Source of the DNA: Psychroflexus aurantiacus
GTDB lineage: Bacteria; Bacteroidota; Bacteroidia; Flavobacteriales; Flavobacteriaceae
NCBI RefSeq assembly: GCF_010820555.1
Contig: NZ_JAAIKD010000003.1
Coordinates: forward strand, 186,001-250,000
Length of the DNA: 64,000 nucleotides
Direction: 5' to 3'
This document shows, in pieces, positions 37,370-46,451 of the stretch (positions are counted from its first letter, which is position 1; every line of letters begins with the position of its first letter). The position numbers and the translations under genes were made by a program. Below the pieces are notes generated by a model that made no database searches, was not told the DNA's origin, and worked only from the letters and a program-made list of their open reading frames with translations.

Positions 37370-38898
37370 TATTCCCATTCTATAGTTGCTGGTGGTTTGG
37401 AGCTGATGTCGTACACTACTCTATTAACGCCTTTGACGCGATTTATTATTTGGTTGGACACTTTTTGTAAAAAATTATACGGTAAATCCACCCAATCTGC
37501 TGTCATTCCATCCGTGGATTCAACGGCCCTCAAAGCTACCACTTTCTCATAGGTACGCTCATCGCCCATAACTCCTACCGAATCTACTGGCAGAAGAATA
37601 GCTCCGGCCTGCCATACTTTGTCATAAAGCTGCCATTCTCTGAGTCCCCCTATAAATATAGCGTCGACTTCCTGTAAGATACGGACTTTTTCCTTAGTAA
37701 CGTCCCCAAGTATTCTAATGGCCAGTCCCGGACCTGGAAACGGATGCCTGCCCAATAGTTTAGAATCAATGCCCATCTCTGCACCTACGCGTCTTACCTC
37801 ATCTTTAAAAAGCATTCGTAAAGGCTCTACAACCTTCAGTTTCATAAACTCCGGAAGGCCTCCCACATTGTGATGAGATTTGATGGTGGCAGAGGGACCA
37901 TTGACGGATATAGACTCGATCACATCTGGATAAATGGTTCCCTGAGCTAAAAAGGTAGCGTCTTCCACCAAGGACGCTTCATCATCAAAAACTTCAATAA
38001 ACGAGTTTCCGATAGCTTTTCGCTTTTGCTCAGGATCTGAAATCCCTTTCAAAGCATCCATAAACCTGTCGGTGGCATCTACTCCTTTTACATTAAGCCC
38101 CATGTCCTTATACTGGTCCAGTACAGATTCAAATTCATTTTTCCTCAACAAGCCATTGTTGACAAAAATACAATGAAGGTTCTTACCAATAGCTTTGTGT
38201 AGCAAAGTTGCAGCAACAGTAGAATCTACACCTCCACTAAGACCAAGAATTACTTTATCGGATCCAATTTTTTCTTTCAATTCCGATACCGTCATATCTA
38301 CAAATGCAGAGGGTGTCCAGGACTGAGGAACCTGTGCTATTTTGACCAGGAAATTTTCAAGCAACTGAGCCCCGTCTGTAGAATGATAAACCTCGGGGTG
38401 GAATTGTATTCCATAGGTATCTTCGCCTTCAATTTTATAGGCTGCGTTCAAAACATCAGTCGTACTTGCAATTCTCGTAAAGTGCTCGGGGATGGATTTG
38501 ATGCTATCACTGTGTGACATCCAAACCTGAGATTGCTCCAGAATGTTTTCAAAAAGCAATTCTCCGTCCTTAATAAAGGACAAATTGGCTCTGCCAAATT
38601 CCCGTGTATTGGAGCTTGCCACCTCACCTCCAAAATTATGCGCCATAAACTGAGCTCCAAAACATACACCAAGCAGAGGAACACGGCCTTTTATCTGACT
38701 GAGATCCGGTCGCGGAGCTTCTTCATTTCTGCAGGAATAAGGACTTCCTGACAGGATAACTGCTTTAAAAACAGATAAATCTTCAGGTAATTTATTGAAC
38801 GGATGGATTTCACAGTAGATATTGAGCTCACGAACGCGTCTTGCGATAAGCTGTGTGTACTGAGATCCAAAATCGAGAATTAGGACATTTTTTTGCAT
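37369..38898 (-). CDS. guaA: GMP synthase (glutamine-hydrolysing)
   Basis: Converts XMP to GMP. The N-terminal glutamine amidotransferase domain has its Cys in [11 protein letters not shown] and the His-Glu pair in FHPEVYHS. The PP-loop synthetase domain has [14 protein letters not shown], and the dimerisation domain ends [13 protein letters not shown]. 509 residues from the ATG at 38898. A TTG two codons upstream (38902-38904) would begin inside the -7 box and is rejected. The -7 box ends 3 bases before the ATG. The LysM protein gene overlaps its stop. Confidence 0.97.
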   Translation of the reverse strand: MQKNVLILDFGSQYTQLIARRVRELNIYCEIHPFNKLPEDLSVFKAVILSGSPYSCRNEEAPRPDLSQIKGRVPLLGVCFGAQFMAHNFGGEVASSNTREFGRANLSFIKDGELLFENILEQSQVWMSHSDSIKSIPEHFTRIASTTDVLNAAYKIEGEDTYGIQFHPEVYHSTDGAQLLENFLVKIAQVPQSWTPSAFVDMTVSELKEKIGSDKVILGLSGGVDSTVAATLLHKAIGKNLHCIFVNNGLLRKNEFESVLDQYKDMGLNVKGVDATDRFMDALKGISDPEQKRKAIGNSFIEVFDDEASLVEDATFLAQGTIYPDVIESISVNGPSATIKSHHNVGGLPEFMKLKVVEPLRMLFKDEVRRVGAEMGIDSKLLGRHPFPGPGLAIRILGDVTKEKVRILQEVDAIFIGGLREWQLYDKVWQAGAILLPVDSVGVMGDERTYEKVVALRAVESTDGMTADWVDLPYNFLQKVSNQIINRVKGVNRVVYDISSKPPATIEWE

Positions 38899-38901
38899 AG
38901 G

Positions 38902-38909
38902 CAAAAGTA
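38902..38909 (-). promoter_or_regulatory. guaA -7 box 3 bases from the ATG
   Basis: TACTTTTG on the minus strand, then CCT and ATG. The closest box-to-start spacing in the window; implies a leaderless mRNA if used. Confidence 0.6.
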
Positions 38910-38969
38910 TAAATTTGAGATAAAACTGGCTTCGGTTTACCGCCTCTTTTTTTTACATTTAAAACAAAA

Positions 38970-39509
38970 ATGCTAAATCAAATTTTAGAAGACTTAAAAA
39001 ACGAAGTTAAATTCGGTTACCTCAAAAAGAAACACCCTTTTCGCTATCCGAGTTTGGCCAGTATTAAGGACAATTCTCCCGATCAACGCACTGTTGTTTT
39101 GAGAGACTCTACAGAAGCCTTTGATTTGATACTGTACACAGATGAGCGAAGTGACAAGATCAGTCAGTTTGAAAAAAATCCGATGTGCAGTTTGTTATTT
39201 TATAATCACAAGAAGCTTCTCCAGGTTAAGATTGAAGGCCACATGAAAATAATAAGGTCCGGACAAGAGTATGAAAAGCACTGGAATAAGGTCCAGGGGA
39301 ATTCACAGAAAGACTTTATTACCAATCGGGCACCCGGAACACCTATCGATCATCCTGATGCGGTGGAATATAATGAAGACGAACATCATTTTTGTTTGCT
39401 GAAACTGGTTCCGGAACGCATGGAATCTCTCCAGCTAAAAAGACCCAACCACATTCGCGCAGTATTCGACAAATCCAATGACTGGGAAGGACAATTCTTA
39501 AACCCATAA
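38970..39509 (+). CDS. Pyridoxamine 5'-phosphate oxidase-like flavin-binding protein
   Basis: 179 residues with the split-barrel FMN-binding fold. Visible: PFRYPSLASI, RTVVLRDST, YTDERSDKISQ and CSLLFYNHKKLLQVKIEG. These match the PNPOx-like group annotated as heme-utilisation or general FMN proteins, and not true PdxH, which has a longer C-terminal dimerisation block. The reaction is unknown. It is a single gene divergent from guaA and shares a terminator with the CHRD gene. Confidence 0.8.
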   Translation: MLNQILEDLKNEVKFGYLKKKHPFRYPSLASIKDNSPDQRTVVLRDSTEAFDLILYTDERSDKISQFEKNPMCSLLFYNHKKLLQVKIEGHMKIIRSGQEYEKHWNKVQGNSQKDFITNRAPGTPIDHPDAVEYNEDEHHFCLLKLVPERMESLQLKRPNHIRAVFDKSNDWEGQFLNP

Positions 39510-39510
39510 A

Positions 39511-39534
39511 AAAAGCGGCCTAATGGCCGCTTTT
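39511..39534. terminator. Bidirectional intrinsic terminator
   Basis: AAAAGCGGCC (39511-39520) pairs perfectly with GGCCGCTTTT (39525-39534) around TAAT, between convergent genes. Confidence 0.85.
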
Positions 39535-39556
39535 AATTTATAATTGAATTTTACAA

Positions 39557-41494
39557 TTAATCGTTAGCTCCTATGTCACCTTGCGCAACTATAGTGGCCA
39601 AGTCATTTGAGCTTAAATGAACGTTGACATAGCCGTCAACAGCCAACACATCTGAATAACCAAATTCAGTTCCATCATCTAAAGCTTCTACCTGAGATTG
39701 ACTCATGCCTGTAGTACCATCTACTGGCGTAAAGGTATAAAGTATACCACCACCCTCAGCTGCAGAGTTTTCATGGATATGCGCCGGATGTGAGCCGCCA
39801 TCAGGTGTTCCTGTGAGGCTAATGGTTGCTAAAGCCGCGCCACCTGTTCGTTCTTCAAACAGTACACTACCGCTTATACCTGCTACATCTGTTTCAGAAA
39901 GCGTGTAAGAAATCGAATTTCCGGTCAATTCATTAATACCGATATCGCCTTGAGCAACAAGAGTTGTTAAGTCGTTTGAACTTAGATGGACATTGACATA
40001 ACCGTCAACATCTAAGACGTCTGCATATCCAAAGGCAGTTCCATCATTTAAGGCAGCGACATTGGACTGACTCATCCCTGTTGTACCATTAACCGGGTTA
40101 AAGGTATACAGTATACCACCACCTTCTACAGCAGAATTGGCATGGATGTGCGCAGGATGCATTCCACCGTCAGGTGTTCCTGCAAGACTGATTGTTGCAA
40201 GTGCTTCTCCGTTTACGCGTTCTTCAAAAAGCACAGAACCGCTTATTCCAGGTACTGCTTTTTCTTCTAGGTCATAACTTTTGGATTCACCTGTCAACTC
40301 ATTTTGACCAATATCTCCTTGAGCAACGATAGTTCCTATGTCATTTGCACTTAAATGAACGTTCACATAACCATCAACGGTCAGCACATCTGCATATCCA
40401 AACGCAGTTCCGTCATCTAAGGCTGCTACGTTAGACTGACTCATACCTGTAAAACCGTTAACAGGGTTAAAGGTATACACTATACCACCGCCTTCTACAG
40501 CAGAATTAGCATGAATATGTGCAGGGTGCATTCCACCATCAGGGGTTCCTGCTAAATTAATAGTTGCAAGGGCTTCACCGTTTACACGTTCTTCAAAAAG
40601 CACTGAACCACTTATTCCAGGTACTGCTCTTTCTTCCAGGTCATAACTTTTAGATACACCTGTCAACTCATTTTGACCGATATCTCCCTGAGCCACGATA
40701 GTTCCTAAATCGTCTGAACTCAAATGCACATTGACATAACCATCAACGGTCAGTACATCTGCATATCCAAACGCAGTTCCGTCATCTAAAGCTCCCACAT
40801 TGGATCGACTCATCCCTGTCGTTCCATTTACCGCGTTAAACGTATAGAGGATACCACCACCTTCAACTGCAGTATTCATGTGGATGTGAGCAGGGTGCAT
40901 TCCGCCATCAGGGGTTCCATCCAGTTGAATGGTTGCCAAGGCTTCACCGTTTACGCGTTCTTCAAAAAGAACGCTTCCGCTGATACCTTCCACGGCTCTT
41001 TCTCCTAAATCATAACTTTTAGATTCACCTGTCAGTACATTCTGACCGATATCCCCTTGAGCAACAATGGTACCTAAGGCATCTGCACTCAAATGAACAT
41101 TGATGTAAGCATCTAAATTTGGAACGTCATCAAATGAAATGGGAGTCCCGTCATCTAAAGATGAAAATGTTGTAATGCTTAATCCTGTGGCTCCATCGAC
41201 AGGCGCTAAAGAAACGATGATTCCACCACCTTCTGCTGCTGAATTCATATGGATATGGGCAGGATGTGTATTTCCACTTGAAGTCCCCTGGACTTCTAAA
41301 ATAAGCTGCACTGCACCGCTTTCCAGTTCGTTAAATGTGGCATCACCACTGACGCCAGAATTTGATCTTTCATCCAAATCGTATTCTATACTATTTAAAA
41401 TAGGATCGTTAAAAGGTTCGAAATCATCATCGCTACAGGAGACAAATATCACCCCTAAAAATAATAGTAAGCTTAATTGTTTTAATTTTTTCAT
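39557..41494 (-). CDS. Lipoprotein with five tandem CHRD domains
   Basis: 645 residues. The lipobox FVSC puts the lipidated Cys at 20. Five CHRD (chordin-type) repeats follow, with a period of 123 residues where I measured it. Each holds the HPAHIHMNS/ENS block, GGGI, a DDGT segment, DVL..DGYVNVHLS and VAQGDIG. The His-rich HPAHIH motif could bind metal. Repeats 2-4 are nearly identical; 1 and 5 diverge. The surface or periplasmic role is unknown. Signal, repeats and stop are intact. Confidence 0.88.
   Translation of the reverse strand: MKKLKQLSLLLFLGVIFVSCSDDDFEPFNDPILNSIEYDLDERSNSGVSGDATFNELESGAVQLILEVQGTSSGNTHPAHIHMNSAAEGGGIIVSLAPVDGATGLSITTFSSLDDGTPISFDDVPNLDAYINVHLSADALGTIVAQGDIGQNVLTGESKSYDLGERAVEGISGSVLFEERVNGEALATIQLDGTPDGGMHPAHIHMNTAVEGGGILYTFNAVNGTTGMSRSNVGALDDGTAFGYADVLTVDGYVNVHLSSDDLGTIVAQGDIGQNELTGVSKSYDLEERAVPGISGSVLFEERVNGEALATINLAGTPDGGMHPAHIHANSAVEGGGIVYTFNPVNGFTGMSQSNVAALDDGTAFGYADVLTVDGYVNVHLSANDIGTIVAQGDIGQNELTGESKSYDLEEKAVPGISGSVLFEERVNGEALATISLAGTPDGGMHPAHIHANSAVEGGGILYTFNPVNGTTGMSQSNVAALNDGTAFGYADVLDVDGYVNVHLSSNDLTTLVAQGDIGINELTGNSISYTLSETDVAGISGSVLFEERTGGAALATISLTGTPDGGSHPAHIHENSAAEGGGILYTFTPVDGTTGMSQSQVEALDDGTEFGYSDVLAVDGYVNVHLSSNDLATIVAQGDIGAND
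39570..41330 (-). repeat. Five 369-base tandem coding repeats
   Basis: The CHRD repeats are visible at DNA level. The block ATTCCAGGTACTGCT recurs at 40245 and 40614, exactly 369 bases apart with few differences in the long flanks. Boundaries are approximate. Such near-identical repeats can expand or contract by recombination. Confidence 0.7.
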
Positions 41495-41606
41495 GATAAT
41501 ATGTTTATTGATTGCAACATAATTACGATGAAAAACAAATAACGGTTTTAAAATTTATGTTATTAAGTATATTTTTAACATAGTGTAGTGCAAAACAAAC
41601 TGGATT

Positions 41607-42239
41607 TTAAGGAATATTAAGATACTTGTGAGTCTGTAAAGAAATTCTCCACTTCGGATGTTTCATGACATAATCAACAATCTGAGGAATCATTTTTTCT
41701 CTAACGCTCCACTCCGGTTGTAAAAAAAGTTCGCAGCTATCCCCGACTTTCTCAGCCTGTTCTTCAGCAAACTTAAAGTCATTTCGGTTATAAATAATGA
41801 CTTTAAGCTCATCAACCCGTGCATAAATTTCAGGTTTCGGTAATTTTATTTTTTTTGGAGAAAGGCATATCCAGTCCCAAACCCCTGTCATATCATAAGC
41901 GCCGGAGGTTTCAATGTGAATCATCAATCCGTTAGCTTTTAAACCCTCGGTCAGTGAGGTCATATCCCAGGTTAAGGGTTCTCCTCCGGTGATGACTATC
42001 GTATTGCTGTATTTTTTAGCATTTTCAATGATCGATCCAATTTGAGTTGGCGGGTGCTTTTCCGGATCCCAGCTTTCTTTCACATCACACCAGTGGCAAC
42101 CCACATCACATCCACCAATTCTTATAAAATAGGCTGCAGTGCCCGTATGGTATCCCTCTCCCTGTATCGTGTAGAATTCTTCCATAAGCGGAAGCATAAC
42201 TCCTTTCTGAACAAGTTTTTCTATATTTTCATTTTGCAT
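41607..42239 (-). CDS. queE: 7-carboxy-7-deazaguanine synthase QueE
   Basis: Radical-SAM enzyme in queuosine (preQ0) synthesis, making 7-carboxy-7-deazaguanine from carboxytetrahydropterin. The iron-sulphur motif CDVGCHWC has Cys at 44, 48 and 51. EEFYTIQGEGYHTG at the N-terminus is the family's substrate-binding block. Length 210 is usual. No other queuosine genes are adjacent. The -7 box ends 4 bases before the ATG. Confidence 0.94.
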   Translation of the reverse strand: MQNENIEKLVQKGVMLPLMEEFYTIQGEGYHTGTAAYFIRIGGCDVGCHWCDVKESWDPEKHPPTQIGSIIENAKKYSNTIVITGGEPLTWDMTSLTEGLKANGLMIHIETSGAYDMTGVWDWICLSPKKIKLPKPEIYARVDELKVIIYNRNDFKFAEEQAEKVGDSCELFLQPEWSVREKMIPQIVDYVMKHPKWRISLQTHKYLNIP

Positions 42240-42243
42240 GCTG

Positions 42244-42251
42244 CAAAGATA
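42244..42251 (-). promoter_or_regulatory. queE -7 box 4 bases from the ATG
   Basis: TATCTTTG on the minus strand, then CAGC and ATG; suggests a leaderless transcript. Confidence 0.6.
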
Positions 42252-42340
42252 CTGAAAGCATTATATGAATTAAAATATAAACTCAACTTATAAAAATTGG
42301 ATAAAGAGAAAATGAGACCTTTAGTATGGATGACTTTCTT

Positions 42341-42348
42341 TATTTTTG
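42341..42348 (+). promoter_or_regulatory. -7 box of the 42362 lipoprotein gene
   Basis: TATTTTTG, 13 bases before the ATG at 42362; probably the promoter of the plus-strand run to 46407. Confidence 0.55.
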
Positions 42349-42361
42349 AAAAAAAAATCCA

Positions 42362-42925
42362 ATGAAACTCATCCCTTTCCTTTCAGTTTTATGTCTTGTG
42401 GTTTTCACGAGCTGTAACCAATCAACTTCTGAAACACGCATCGCTAAAAATCAACTGGGACTTCTCAACCCCAAAACCCAGATCAGTGAATTGAACGCCA
42501 TTTTAGAAAGAGATTCTGTGGCTGAATTTGATTTAAGATCCAACCTGGGAACAACCAAGGAGATAGAAATTTATAATGAACAGGGGGATCTGTCCCTCAT
42601 TATCGAACCCAATTATCAGGGGGATTCGCTGGTCACCATCAGTGAAATTCAAATTTTGGACCCTAAATACAAAACTGATAAAGGCTTAACTATAGAGAGT
42701 CCTTTTAAAATGATCTATGAAAATTATAAGATAGATAATATTCAAAATAGCATAAACAGCGTTATCCTGAGCATAAATGAAATTGGCGTCTACCTCGTCA
42801 TCGATAAAAAGCACTTACCCAGTAAGCTGAGATTTGATTCTGAGATAAAAATTGAAGCCAATCAAATTCCAGATGGAGCACCCTTTAAATACTTTTGGCT
42901 ACGATTTGATGAAACCACGCCATAA
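42362..42925 (+). CDS. Lipoprotein of unknown function
   Basis: 187 residues. The lipobox FTSC places the lipidated Cys at about 19. The mature domain mixes beta-strands and charged loops. No family recognised. It may lead a run of six plus-strand genes (hydrolase, pseudouridine synthase, glyoxalase, AI-2E and YkvA follow at short or overlapping spacing after a 36-base gap), but no functional link is visible. Confidence 0.7.
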   Translation: MKLIPFLSVLCLVVFTSCNQSTSETRIAKNQLGLLNPKTQISELNAILERDSVAEFDLRSNLGTTKEIEIYNEQGDLSLIIEPNYQGDSLVTISEIQILDPKYKTDKGLTIESPFKMIYENYKIDNIQNSINSVILSINEIGVYLVIDKKHLPSKLRFDSEIKIEANQIPDGAPFKYFWLRFDETTP

Positions 42926-42961
42926 TTCGACTTATTTTTCAATTACTTCTACTTACAATCT

Positions 42962-43810
42962 ATGAAAGCTTCAAAAAAACTGGTCAATAAATACTTACCT
43001 AAAATTATCGGATTAAGGCTTAATTCCTTATTTCTAGTCCAGCCTGACAAGGCGGTCTTTAAAGCTTACAAATTGTTTTCTTCACCCAGAAAAGGGAAAG
43101 TAAAGCCTGAACAGGAGAACTTTTTAAATAAGGCTAAAACCACAGCCATAGAGCATGATTCCGAAAAACTACAAACTTACCACTGGAAAGGCGAAGGAAA
43201 AACAGTAATCCTTGTGCATGGCTGGGACAGCAACACACACCGATGGAAAGACCTGGTGGAGGTTTTACAAAAAGAGAATTTTAATATCATAGCGTTTGAC
43301 GGTCCTGCGCATGGGTATTCGGAAGGAAAACTTTTGAATGTTCTCCTGTATTCAAAATGCCTGGATCGTATGCTCAAGCTTTATCGCCCAGAATTCATTA
43401 TCGGACACAGCGTAGGAGCCATGACCATCGTTTATAATCAGTACCTTAAGCAAAGTCCGTTTGCAGAGAAACTGATCTTGCTCGGGGCTCCTTCAGAAAT
43501 GAGTGCAATCATGAAAGACTACAAGCGTATACTGAGGTTAAGCGATAAGTTCATGACTGCTCTGGAAGCCTATTTCGTGGATAAATTCGATTATAGTTTC
43601 GATGACTTTTCCATTGCTAAATTCGCTAAAAACGTGGAAAAAGAAGTTTTGATTTTTCATGACAAATTTGATAGGGTAGCCCCAGTGGAAGCTGCCAAAG
43701 CGATTCATAAAAATCTCAAGCATTCCACCTTAAAAATTACTGAAGGAGCTGGTCACTCCTTAAATAAAGACGACATTCATCAAGAAATTTTGGACTTTTT
43801 AAAACGATAA
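42962..43810 (+). CDS. Alpha/beta hydrolase
   Basis: 282 residues, cytoplasmic. The HGWDSNTHRW block forms the oxyanion loop, GHSVGA gives the nucleophile Ser150, Asp237 lies in FHDKFDRVAPV and His265 in GAGHSL. A basic leader of about 60 residues precedes the core; this resembles the family of lysophospholipase-like hydrolases found beside pseudouridine synthases. Substrate unknown. The rluF-like gene starts 2 bases after its stop. Confidence 0.85.
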   Translation: MKASKKLVNKYLPKIIGLRLNSLFLVQPDKAVFKAYKLFSSPRKGKVKPEQENFLNKAKTTAIEHDSEKLQTYHWKGEGKTVILVHGWDSNTHRWKDLVEVLQKENFNIIAFDGPAHGYSEGKLLNVLLYSKCLDRMLKLYRPEFIIGHSVGAMTIVYNQYLKQSPFAEKLILLGAPSEMSAIMKDYKRILRLSDKFMTALEAYFVDKFDYSFDDFSIAKFAKNVEKEVLIFHDKFDRVAPVEAAKAIHKNLKHSTLKITEGAGHSLNKDDIHQEILDFLKR

Positions 43811-43812
43811 CA

Positions 43813-44514
43813 ATGCGTGAAGATGCTATCCGTATCAATAAATATTTAAGTCAGGCTGGATTTTGTTCCCGGCGTGAAGCCGATAAATTACTGGAACAGG
43901 GGCGAGTGACCATAAATGGAGAGTTTATTGAAATGGGAACCAAAGTAAATCCAGGAGATCAGGTTTCTGTAGACGGTAAGCTGGTAGAGAAGGAAACCGA
44001 GGAAAAAGTTTACCTGGCGGTGAACAAGCCTAAAGGCGTGGTGTGTACCACCAACTCCAAAGTTGAAAAGAACAATATTGTCGATTTTGTCGACTATCCT
44101 ACGCGTGTTTTCCCTATTGGCAGACTGGATAAGATGAGTGAAGGCCTAATTTTAATGACCAATGACGGAGAAATTGTAAATCACATTCTTAGAGCCAGAA
44201 ATTATCATGATAAAGAATATTTGGTAACCGTAGATAAAACGATCACGGACGAATTTATTCATAAGATGAGAAATGGCGTCCCTATTCTTGACACCATTTC
44301 TCGTAAATGTGAAGTCGAGAAGCTTGGGGACAGGAGCTTCAAAATTGTCTTAACCCAGGGATTGAATCGTCAAATCCGAAGAATGTGTGAAGCCCTGGAT
44401 TACAGAGTAAGAACCTTGAAGCGCACAAGAATAAAAAATATTACTTTGGATGTAGAAAAAGGACAATACAGGCATCTAACTTCTGAAGAAGTAAAGGACT
44501 TATATAAAAATTAA
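43813..44514 (+). CDS. rluF: rRNA large-subunit pseudouridine synthase, RluF/RsuA family
   Basis: Makes pseudouridine in 23S rRNA. N-terminal S4 RNA-binding domain (about 6-60, KYLSQAGFCSRREADKL), then the catalytic domain with the essential Asp106 in PIGRLDKMSEG and NRQIRRMCEAL near the C-terminus. At 233 residues it is shorter than E. coli RluF (290), so the RluB or RsuA branch cannot be excluded. Part of a tightly spaced plus-strand run. Confidence 0.85.
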   Translation: MREDAIRINKYLSQAGFCSRREADKLLEQGRVTINGEFIEMGTKVNPGDQVSVDGKLVEKETEEKVYLAVNKPKGVVCTTNSKVEKNNIVDFVDYPTRVFPIGRLDKMSEGLILMTNDGEIVNHILRARNYHDKEYLVTVDKTITDEFIHKMRNGVPILDTISRKCEVEKLGDRSFKIVLTQGLNRQIRRMCEALDYRVRTLKRTRIKNITLDVEKGQYRHLTSEEVKDLYKN

Positions 44515-44536
44515 AACCTTTAAACACCTATAACTT

Positions 44537-44962
44537 ATGGCATCACTTAACCCCTTTCACTTGGCAGTGCCTGTGAATAACCTTTCAAAAGCCAGAACAT
44601 TTTATACCCAAACCTTAGGCTTTAAGGAAGGCAGAAATGATACGCACTGGGTAGATTATGATTTCTTTGGCCATCAATTTGTTATACACGAGGACAAAAG
44701 CCATCAGCCAAATCCAGATGCGTTCAGTATGGTGGACGGGCATGAAGTCCCTGTTCCTCATTTTGGAGTAGTTCTGGAATGGGAAACCTTTCATGAATTC
44801 GCGAAACAGCTTCAAGAAAAAAACATTGAGTTTGTCATTCAGCCCTACATTAGGTTCGAGGGGAAACCCGGTGAACAGGCGACCATGTTTTTCAAAGACC
44901 CCAGCGGAAATGCACTCGAGTTTAAGAGTTTCAAGGACATGAAACAAATCTTTGCGAAATAA
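44537..44962 (+). CDS. VOC-family (glyoxalase/bleomycin resistance-like) protein
   Basis: 141 residues with two beta-alpha-beta-beta-beta modules. Metal-ligand-like residues occur in PFHLAVPV (His near residue 8), the HFGVVLEW block and DPSGNALEFKSF (Glu). The family includes extradiol dioxygenases and lactoylglutathione lyases; which one this is remains open. It lies 1 base before the AI-2E transporter gene. Confidence 0.82.
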   Translation: MASLNPFHLAVPVNNLSKARTFYTQTLGFKEGRNDTHWVDYDFFGHQFVIHEDKSHQPNPDAFSMVDGHEVPVPHFGVVLEWETFHEFAKQLQEKNIEFVIQPYIRFEGKPGEQATMFFKDPSGNALEFKSFKDMKQIFAK

Positions 44963-44963
44963 A

Positions 44964-46031
44964 ATGGAAAAGCTCTCACCCAGACTTGTCAGACAACTTT
45001 TCATCTTATTGATTATATTGTCTTTAGGCGGATTGATTGTAGCTGAAATCCTGCCCTATATTTCAGGAATTTTAGGAGCTATTACCTTTTATGTCCTGCT
45101 GAAAGGACTCATGCAAAAAATGCGTTCCAAAGGCCTGAATGCAACGTTAAGTGTCAGTATCTTAATGCTGGGATCCTTTATATTGATTTTGGTCCCTGTA
45201 CTGGGTATTATACTGATGCTATCTTCCAAAGTAAGCAAGGCGATTAAAAATTCAGAAAAAGTTGTAGAAGCTACAAAAGCACAGCTGGTCCAACTGGAAG
45301 AACTGACCGGTTTTAAAATCAGCGAAAAAATAGACAGTTCTGCGGTTACCGACTGGTTGTCCAGCAACCTCCAGGGTTTGGCCGGTGGCACTTTCGAAAT
45401 TTTCATCGCGATAAGTCTCATGTACTTCTTATTGTATTACATGCTGTTAAATGAGAAAAAGCTCAACATCTCTATGGAAACCTATATCCCTATAGATGTC
45501 GAGAACCTAAAGCTCATAGGATCAGAATCTGCCGAAAAAGTAAAAGCCAATGCGATAGGCATTCCTTTGGTAGCGCTTTTTCAAGGAATCATTTCTCTGA
45601 TTGGCTACTGGATATTTGGAGTACCTGAACCCTTGTTTTGGTTTGTCATTACGACAATTGGTTCCATGATTCCTTTTATAGGCACCGCCATTGGGTTTAT
45701 CCCTGTCACTTTATTGATGTACTACCAGGGAGATACCTTCGGGGCTTTTGGGGTTTTAGCCTATGGCCTCATTGTGGTTGGCTCATCTGACAATATTGTC
45801 AGGCTTTTGGTGCTGAAGAAGATGGCCAATGAGCACCCGTTAATCACTTTGATAGGTGTGATTATAGGAGTTCCTCTGTTTGGCTTTATTGGCTTGATTT
45901 TTGGACCCCTGTTATTATCCTTATTTTTACTTGTCGTTATGATTTACAAAAAAGAATACGGAGAATTTGAATCTAATGCTGAAAAAAAATTAAATGAAAA
46001 TCTCAGGAAAGAAGACGAAAAAGAAAGTTGA
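44964..46031 (+). CDS. AI-2E family transporter
   Basis: Multi-helix membrane protein of 355 residues with about eight hydrophobic segments. The family block GSMIPFIGTAIGFIPV and the LPVLIGVIIGVPLFGF-like end are visible as GVIIGVPLFGFIGLIF. Founders were linked to autoinducer-2 export (TqsA) or sodium-proton exchange; the substrate here is unknown. The start is taken at ATG 44964, not a TTG at 44952 that would lie inside the preceding gene. It overlaps the YkvA gene by 38 bases. Confidence 0.85.
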   Translation: MEKLSPRLVRQLFILLIILSLGGLIVAEILPYISGILGAITFYVLLKGLMQKMRSKGLNATLSVSILMLGSFILILVPVLGIILMLSSKVSKAIKNSEKVVEATKAQLVQLEELTGFKISEKIDSSAVTDWLSSNLQGLAGGTFEIFIAISLMYFLLYYMLLNEKKLNISMETYIPIDVENLKLIGSESAEKVKANAIGIPLVALFQGIISLIGYWIFGVPEPLFWFVITTIGSMIPFIGTAIGFIPVTLLMYYQGDTFGAFGVLAYGLIVVGSSDNIVRLLVLKKMANEHPLITLIGVIIGVPLFGFIGLIFGPLLLSLFLLVVMIYKKEYGEFESNAEKKLNENLRKEDEKES

Positions 46032-46407
46032 CGATAATTTTGTAAAGGCGGGCATCGAAACGGTTTCAAATACAGATTTTGAAACTGTGTTTGATAAAAA
46101 AGATCAGCTCTTTGCAAAAATCAATCATCCCGACTGGAAAAAATACAAGGATAAAATCATTTTGATGTTTCAGTTTCTAAAAGATGTAAAACGAAAAAAA
46201 TATAAAGATACGCCCTGGAGAACGCTGGCCGCGATGATTTTTACGGTGCTTTACATCATCAACCCCTTAGACCTGGTACCGGATTTTATTCCCTTTGTAG
46301 GTTATTTGGACGATTTGACCGTATTTGGATTTGTTTTGAAATTGATCAACAAGGATTTAGAGTCTTACGAAGAATGGAGATTAGAACGGGAACCTATTGA
46401 GGACTAA
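45994..46407 (+). CDS. YkvA-family (DUF1232) membrane protein
   Basis: 137 residues. A charged N-terminus of about 70 residues is followed by the DUF1232 signature IINPLDLVPDFIPFVGYLDD (about residues 88-107), a hairpin that enters the membrane. Function is unknown in the family. The start overlaps the AI-2E gene by 38 bases, so the two are translationally coupled. It converges with ffh. Confidence 0.85.
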   Translation: MKISGKKTKKKVDDNFVKAGIETVSNTDFETVFDKKDQLFAKINHPDWKKYKDKIILMFQFLKDVKRKKYKDTPWRTLAAMIFTVLYIINPLDLVPDFIPFVGYLDDLTVFGFVLKLINKDLESYEEWRLEREPIED

Positions 46408-46451
46408 TTCCTGTTAGGAGACCTGCTCTATATGTTCTGTGCACACTCTCC

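Noticed and set aside
38899-38904. GuaA start at the TTG at 38904
   Set aside because: That TTG is the last three bases of the -7 box TACTTTTG; ATG 38898 gives the conserved N-terminus.
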